From positions 1 through 19,252 of the forward strand of contig JAPHRL010000037.1 of the NCBI GenBank assembly GCA_026195755.1: a stretch of 19,252 bases of DNA, in the 5' to 3' direction. The notes beneath the pieces are model-generated. The model was not told the origin of the DNA and did no database searches. It saw nothing but the letters and a program-made list of their open reading frames with translations. The position numbers were made by a program, and so were the translations under genes. Origin of the DNA: Kangiella sp. (GTDB lineage Bacteria; Pseudomonadota; Gammaproteobacteria; Enterobacterales; Kangiellaceae). This document shows positions 14,952 through 19,252 of this stretch, one piece after another. Each line of letters starts with the position of its first letter. The first letter of the stretch is position 1.

Positions 14952-17330
14952 ATGGCAGGGATGAATAGCACAGCAGGAAAAATAGCCAATGATGAATTTG
15001 AAGCCTTCTACGCTGAAAAAATCTGGTCATTAATTCCGTCTATTTATAAGGATGAAGATTTTTACGCTAGTAGCCCCCACCAATTACGAGCTTTTGTAGA
15101 AATTCTCGCTAAGCAAGCAGCAACAGCAAGACGTAGTATTGATCGTTTAGGTGACGATACTAGTATTGCTGACTGTGATGAGTGGGCAATTCCCTATATA
15201 GGCGATCTCTTTGCCACTCGCTTAGTCAGCTCGCAAAACCCAATCGGCAGAAGGGTTGATGTTGCTAATACTTTAAAATACAGACGCCGTGCCGGCACCG
15301 TTCATTTACTGGAATTGTTAGCTAATGATATCACTGGCTGGGACGCTGTAGCATCGGAAAGCTTTAAAAGGCTTCATCGTAACTGGCACAGCTTAGACTG
15401 TGTTCAAGATTCAGTTAAAAAAACTCCTGCTGGTGGGTTTGCTAACTTAAAAGAAAAACGGATTGATGAAAAGAATCGGACGGCCTTTGACAACCTTGCC
15501 TATTATCCAGAATTTCGCCAGCTAAGAGGAGCGCTTGGACGATTTAATATTCCTAAAGTGTTTCTCCACTTATACCGGCAGCTAGCTCTACCCTTGATTA
15601 ATTCAACGCCGTTTCAATTTGATCCGCAGCGCTACACGCTTGATCCCTCTGGCAGAGATATGGCGCTTTTCATGCCCGGTCGTGAAGCGGGTGATTCTTG
15701 TAATTCTCCAAAAGAGTGGGAAGTTCGTTCTCCAATTCCCTGTAGCTTGTTCAACTCAGCAGAATACAGCATTACCAACAGTGCAGACATAACCGGTGTA
15801 GATAATCCTCTCACCGCTTTATTTGATGAATCATTCCACTCTGCACATGACATCATTAGACGTGTAGAACGTTTAAAAAATATTAGTGATGGGACTCCTG
15901 TTGTATTGAGTGATAGTCAGAAAGTTGAACTTCTTGCAAACAGCATTAACGTTGATAGCCCTAAATTACAATTGCTCGAGATGGCTCTGGTTTTAGCTTT
16001 GGGTCAAAACTCGGGCGAGATTGTAAAACCTTCGCAAATCACTGCAGGAACACTTAGCGATTGGGATAGTAGCACACCAAATTTATCAGGCTGGCAAGAC
16101 CTGCTAGTCGACCCTGACAAGGGCAGGGTGTGGCTCACAGAAGATCCTGCAGATGATTCTAGCCATTTATTTTTAGTAAAAAGTTTCTACGGCCAGTTTT
16201 ACCCACTAGGTGCCGGAACCTATGAACGCCGACAATATTTATCCGATACGGTTGATCACACTTTTGCCAGCGTAGCGACCAATGCACAGCAAGAGGAATT
16301 AAGCCCAGGACCGGTAAGTGATTTAGCTCTTCCGGGAACCGACTCAGGACCAGCGGGAGAGGGTGTTTACCAGTTTCAAGATTCCAAAACCTATTACAAC
16401 GATCCTGCTGCAAATCCTTCTAATAGCGTAGAGATTACAGGCGAGCTTATTATCCAGGCGGCTAATCAGTCTCGCCCTTATATTTTGCTAACACCAGACA
16501 GTGGAGAAGAAGAGTGGGTTTTTGAATCACAAATAACAGGAGCAACTTTAATTCTTGATGGGTTATGGCTAGGTCTTATGCCATCCACTCATACAGAAAC
16601 CGATGATGGCGATTTACCAGCGCCGAAAATGACTAAGCTAGTGCTTGATGGTAGCTTTGATAAAGTTGTACTACGTCATATGACTTTAGATCCGGGCGGC
16701 GAAAGAGCAAAAACTAACCCCGGTCAAACTTTCATCATTCCACATGTATGTTTAGAGCTTAGAGGTGAAATTGATGAGCTGATAATAGAACGGAGTATTA
16801 CAGGACCCATTGTTGAGGTTAGTGACATCCTCAATCCTTGTTCAGCCAAAAATATTACCATTTCTGACTCAATCATTATTAGTCAAACTCCACAACCAGC
16901 AATCGCTACTCGAATAGCCAGTGTTGTCGTTCAAAGAAGCACTGTGGTAGGCGATGTGCAAGTCGCAAGAATATTTGCCAGCGATAGTATTTTTCAGGGC
17001 AATTTCTGTGTCGATGATAATCAAAACAGTTGCTTGCGATACAGTGCTGCCATTGAAAGTGCACTGTCCAAACTTCCTAAAACTTACAAGTCATTATTAT
17101 TTAATGCTGTTATCCCAAATCATTATTTTGTTTCGAGAAGATTTGGTGATGCAGGTTTTATGCAATTAAGCGAAAGTGCAGCAAAATCAATCAAACGAGG
17201 CGCAGAAAACACCAGTGAAATGGGTGCTTACAATAGCGCCATCGCTCCAATTAAGGAGGATGACTTGATATTCAAACTATTTGAATTCACGGGAATAAAC
17301 GTCATCCCACAACTGATAAAGGAAACATAA
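14952..17330 (+). CDS. P2 gpI/gp7-like baseplate protein fused to a probable beta-helix (Pvc12-like position)
   Basis: The N-terminal ~225 of 792 residues resemble the phage tail protein I family that connects the wedge ring to its periphery: SLIPSIYKDEDF, then CDEWAIPYIGDLFATRLV, VDVANTLKYRRRAGTVHLLELLANDITGWDAVASESF and HRNWHSLDC. A bridging part holds FDNLAYYPEFRQLRGALGRFNIPKVFLHLYR and YTLDPSGRDMALF. About residues 495-700 are made of regular short strands (TGATLILDGLWLG, KLVLDGSFDKVVLRHMTLDPGG, DELIIERSITGPI, NITISDSII, ASVVVQRSTVVGDVQVARIFASDSIF), a pattern of right-handed beta-helix rungs. The tail RFGDAGFMQLSESAAKSIKRGAENTSEMGAY (about 729-760) is a conserved mark of this CIS family. 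Role: structural wedge or peripheral baseplate, with the helix possibly exposed. The weak leader suggests coupling to the preceding gene. Confidence 0.88.
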   Translation: MAGMNSTAGKIANDEFEAFYAEKIWSLIPSIYKDEDFYASSPHQLRAFVEILAKQAATARRSIDRLGDDTSIADCDEWAIPYIGDLFATRLVSSQNPIGRRVDVANTLKYRRRAGTVHLLELLANDITGWDAVASESFKRLHRNWHSLDCVQDSVKKTPAGGFANLKEKRIDEKNRTAFDNLAYYPEFRQLRGALGRFNIPKVFLHLYRQLALPLINSTPFQFDPQRYTLDPSGRDMALFMPGREAGDSCNSPKEWEVRSPIPCSLFNSAEYSITNSADITGVDNPLTALFDESFHSAHDIIRRVERLKNISDGTPVVLSDSQKVELLANSINVDSPKLQLLEMALVLALGQNSGEIVKPSQITAGTLSDWDSSTPNLSGWQDLLVDPDKGRVWLTEDPADDSSHLFLVKSFYGQFYPLGAGTYERRQYLSDTVDHTFASVATNAQQEELSPGPVSDLALPGTDSGPAGEGVYQFQDSKTYYNDPAANPSNSVEITGELIIQAANQSRPYILLTPDSGEEEWVFESQITGATLILDGLWLGLMPSTHTETDDGDLPAPKMTKLVLDGSFDKVVLRHMTLDPGGERAKTNPGQTFIIPHVCLELRGEIDELIIERSITGPIVEVSDILNPCSAKNITISDSIIISQTPQPAIATRIASVVVQRSTVVGDVQVARIFASDSIFQGNFCVDDNQNSCLRYSAAIESALSKLPKTYKSLLFNAVIPNHYFVSRRFGDAGFMQLSESAAKSIKRGAENTSEMGAYNSAIAPIKEDDLIFKLFEFTGINVIPQLIKET

Positions 17331-17336
17331 AAAGCC

Positions 17337-19252
17337 ATGCAATCACTAGACATTTCAAGAGACTCCTTCCAAAGGGATAAAAATTACTCGCGGCTAAAAC
17401 AGCAGCAGGGTCGTATACCTTTAGACTCTGAAGCTAATGAGGCTTTATCCATTAATGCTGAAGAACTAAGACGAAGCATTCATGACCTTATTTGTCACAG
17501 CGGCACACCTGATAACGGTTTTAAGATCAGCTTCCCGGCCGAAGCAGAAGATCTGGAAGAGCGGTATAGGCTGTACGATTTTGATATCAATAAAGGAACC
17601 TACTACATCGGTGGCGAAAGATATGACAACGTGCAGGACTCAACCTTTCTGACTCAGGGTGACTGGTTACAAGTTGCAATAGATATACAGCCACCCCTTG
17701 CTCCACCTGACCCATCCACCACAACAGATGTCAGGTATGACTTTGTATGGCTTGAAACATGGGAACAAAATGTTTCGGCAACGGAGGATTCCGAGTGCTT
17801 TGAAAGAGCGCTAGGCGGCCCTGACGGGGCAGGCCGTATGCGACGCATGAGTCGTGTTCATGTTATGCAAGATGCTGCTGACAACTGTCTTGATGCTTTT
17901 GATGAGCTAAAAGAGAGTGAAGAGGGGGGAACCATAGATCCCGACACTATGCGAGTGATGTCGGATATTCGACTGACGGTAGATCTAACCTCTGAAGGTA
18001 CGCCAGAAAATCTATGTGCACCACAAACTCAGTCAGGTTTTTTAGGGGCTAACAATCAAACTTATAGAATTCAGTTAACGTCACCCACCAGCTATATTTA
18101 TGGTAGAGATAATGCCGCTCCTTTATACCGGGTTCAGATAAGCGAAGTAACTGATGGTGACGGTCTGGGGCTGCGCAAAATAACGTTCTTAACTGAACCG
18201 AAAGATGTCTATGCACAACCACTTTCCGGGCATGCCGTAGAAATCTTTCGTTGGAATACATACTTACCTAACCAGGAAAAACTTGCAGAGCCAATTGGCA
18301 AATTAATTACGGTAGAGACTGATTACGATCCTGAAGATAGCTCTATTATCTTATCAGAGCCATTGCCACAAGAATGGGTTGATTGGTTTTCAGGAGACGG
18401 ATCGGATTTTATCAGTGAGCTTGATGACCCATCTGCAAATAAATATTTTTATCTGCGAATCTGGACCGGTGGATCAGGGGATTCAGTCAAGCCAGACTAT
18501 GACATTGATTATGGCAACCCAAATCCATTAGGAAATACTGGACTAAGTTTAGTTTTTACTGGCGAAGGAAGGGATGGTGATCATTGGGTTGTTGCCGCAA
18601 GACCCAACGCTCCGGATATCGTGACACCTTGGACTTTGCTCGATCAGGCTCCGCCAATGGGACCGGTTAGACGAATTGCTCCTTTAGCGTTAATTAAGTG
18701 GGAACAGAATGCGGCCACAGAGTTTGTGCCAACAGTGCATGATTGCCGTGAACGGTTTAGAAAGCTCTGCAAAATACACACCTGTTGTAAAGTTACGGTG
18801 GGTGACGGTCAGCATTCATTCGGTGATGTTAATTCAATAGCCGCTGCAATTGAATCCTTACCTGAAGAGGGTGGCGAGATTTGTCTACTTGAGGGAATCT
18901 TTTCTGAGAATGTGATACTGGACGACAAGCACAATATTATCATTAAAGGTTGTGGTGAAAGAACGGTATGGCAGGCGGATGACGAAGATGATTCTCCTGT
19001 ACTAACAATGCATCGATGCTCAAACATCAAAGTAATGCATCTGACCATTGTCTCACAAATCAACAGTTGCATACATTGTGGCGATATCGCTGATATAGAA
19101 GACGAGCACTCATGGAATGAACAGATCACTTTTGAGAAGCTCCAGTTACATTGTTCCGATAAATTAGCAGTATGGGCTACTGGTTGTTATGACTTTGCAG
19201 TAGTTGACTGTGAAGTATTCTGTCACGCCTTGAGTCGACCTCGATCTTCGTC
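17337..19252 (+). CDS. DUF6519 protein with pectate-lyase-like beta-helix, 3' end cut by window
   Basis: The frame opened by the ATG at 17337 has no stop for 638 codons and runs off the window. The N-terminus ISRDSFQRDKNYSRLKQQQGRIPLDSEANEAL matches the DUF6519 opening 'rDtf.p.khys.vl.qQGRvqLDadwNE'. A strand-rich body follows, with YDFVWLETWEQNV near residue 138 and QTYRIQL. After a cysteine-rich spacer (C470, C478, C483, C484), residues ~485-638 start a beta-helix: VTVGDGQHSFGDVNSIAAAIESLPEEGGEICLLEGIF, NIIIKGCGERTVW, NIKVMHLTIVSQ, QITFEKLQLHCSD and DFAVVDCEVFCH. In clusters of this type the gene sits next to the gpI-like gene, as here, six bases downstream. It is probably a structural, surface-exposed particle component; lyase activity is not supported. 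AAAGGAAA at 17318-17325 is a loosely spaced ribosome site. Confidence 0.88.
   Translation, partial: MQSLDISRDSFQRDKNYSRLKQQQGRIPLDSEANEALSINAEELRRSIHDLICHSGTPDNGFKISFPAEAEDLEERYRLYDFDINKGTYYIGGERYDNVQDSTFLTQGDWLQVAIDIQPPLAPPDPSTTTDVRYDFVWLETWEQNVSATEDSECFERALGGPDGAGRMRRMSRVHVMQDAADNCLDAFDELKESEEGGTIDPDTMRVMSDIRLTVDLTSEGTPENLCAPQTQSGFLGANNQTYRIQLTSPTSYIYGRDNAAPLYRVQISEVTDGDGLGLRKITFLTEPKDVYAQPLSGHAVEIFRWNTYLPNQEKLAEPIGKLITVETDYDPEDSSIILSEPLPQEWVDWFSGDGSDFISELDDPSANKYFYLRIWTGGSGDSVKPDYDIDYGNPNPLGNTGLSLVFTGEGRDGDHWVVAARPNAPDIVTPWTLLDQAPPMGPVRRIAPLALIKWEQNAATEFVPTVHDCRERFRKLCKIHTCCKVTVGDGQHSFGDVNSIAAAIESLPEEGGEICLLEGIFSENVILDDKHNIIIKGCGERTVWQADDEDDSPVLTMHRCSNIKVMHLTIVSQINSCIHCGDIADIEDEHSWNEQITFEKLQLHCSDKLAVWATGCYDFAVVDCEVFCHALSRPRSS

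Noticed and set aside
16954..17169. Plus-strand 71-codon frame inside the gpI-like gene
   Set aside because: It is an out-of-frame shadow of the beta-helix and conserved C-terminal motif of the larger gene.
18809..19129. Minus-strand open frame of 106 codons near the right edge
   Set aside because: It lies opposite the DUF6519/beta-helix coding frame, which is supported by family motifs; the serine-rich reverse translation looks like a shadow.
3..19252. Complete tailed prophage (myovirus)
   Set aside because: All recognised genes are tail or baseplate genes, and DUF4255, the Pvc15-like ATPase and DUF6519 are CIS rather than phage marks; no head, replication or lysis gene is seen, though flanks are not visible.
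17337..19252. DUF6519 protein as an active pectate lyase
   Set aside because: Only the fold is suggested; no recognisable calcium-binding or catalytic arginine motif was seen and the C-terminus is missing.

Overview
The window is one uninterrupted, co-directional operon fragment (all genes on +, no gap between genes longer than 14 bases). It encodes a phage-tail-like contractile injection system of the extracellular (eCIS / Pvc-Afp-MAC / 'T6SS subtype iv') superfamily. Every gene but one can be placed by protein-level resemblance to the sheath, tube, spike, baseplate, cap and ATPase families of these particles. Both window edges cut genes: the left edge cuts the sheath gene and the right edge cuts a DUF6519/beta-helix gene that stays open for 638 codons.

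Layout, left to right: sheath C-terminal part (3-1100); inner tube (1115-1612); gp26/gp51-like baseplate-hub chaperone with split cysteine pairs (1624-2403); a low-complexity, probably disordered protein of unknown function (2400-3383); Pvc16-like DUF4255 cap protein with an extended C-terminus (3387-4727); AAA+ ATPase with a second, degenerate P-loop-like segment (4727-6694); Pvc7-like CIS_tube baseplate/tube-initiator protein (6684-7376) with its LysM-like part as a separate small gene (7385-7663); gp27-like hub (7669-8817) and gp5-like OB-fold/needle (8823-9389), also separate genes; PAAR-like tip (9399-9704); gp25-like wedge protein (9707-10081); two successive gp6/baseplate-J-like wedge proteins (10081-12669 and 12669-14951); a P2 gpI-like tail protein fused to a probable beta-helix (14952-17330); and a DUF6519 protein that continues into a pectate-lyase-like beta-helix (17337 to the right edge).

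How they work together (family knowledge plus inference): tube and sheath polymerise on a baseplate built from gp25-, gp6- and gpI/gp7-like wedges around a gp27/gp5/PAAR spike. The LysM-like and CIS_tube proteins join spike to tube, the DUF4255 protein caps the distal end, and the AAA+ ATPase, the gp51-like protein and perhaps the disordered protein act in assembly. The two C-terminal beta-helix regions are candidates for a baseplate-peripheral decoration or target-contact layer. No tape measure, tail fibre, toxin, T6SS membrane-complex gene or lysis gene lies in the window, so those parts and the delivered cargo must be outside it if they exist.

Host: base composition is moderately AT-rich, Shine-Dalgarno sites are clear, and ATG starts dominate with GTG at overlaps. 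This fits a Gram-negative bacterium, perhaps a marine gammaproteobacterium, but nothing here is a taxonomic marker and the assignment is a weak guess. No tRNA, rRNA, IS element, CRISPR array, promoter or intrinsic terminator was seen.
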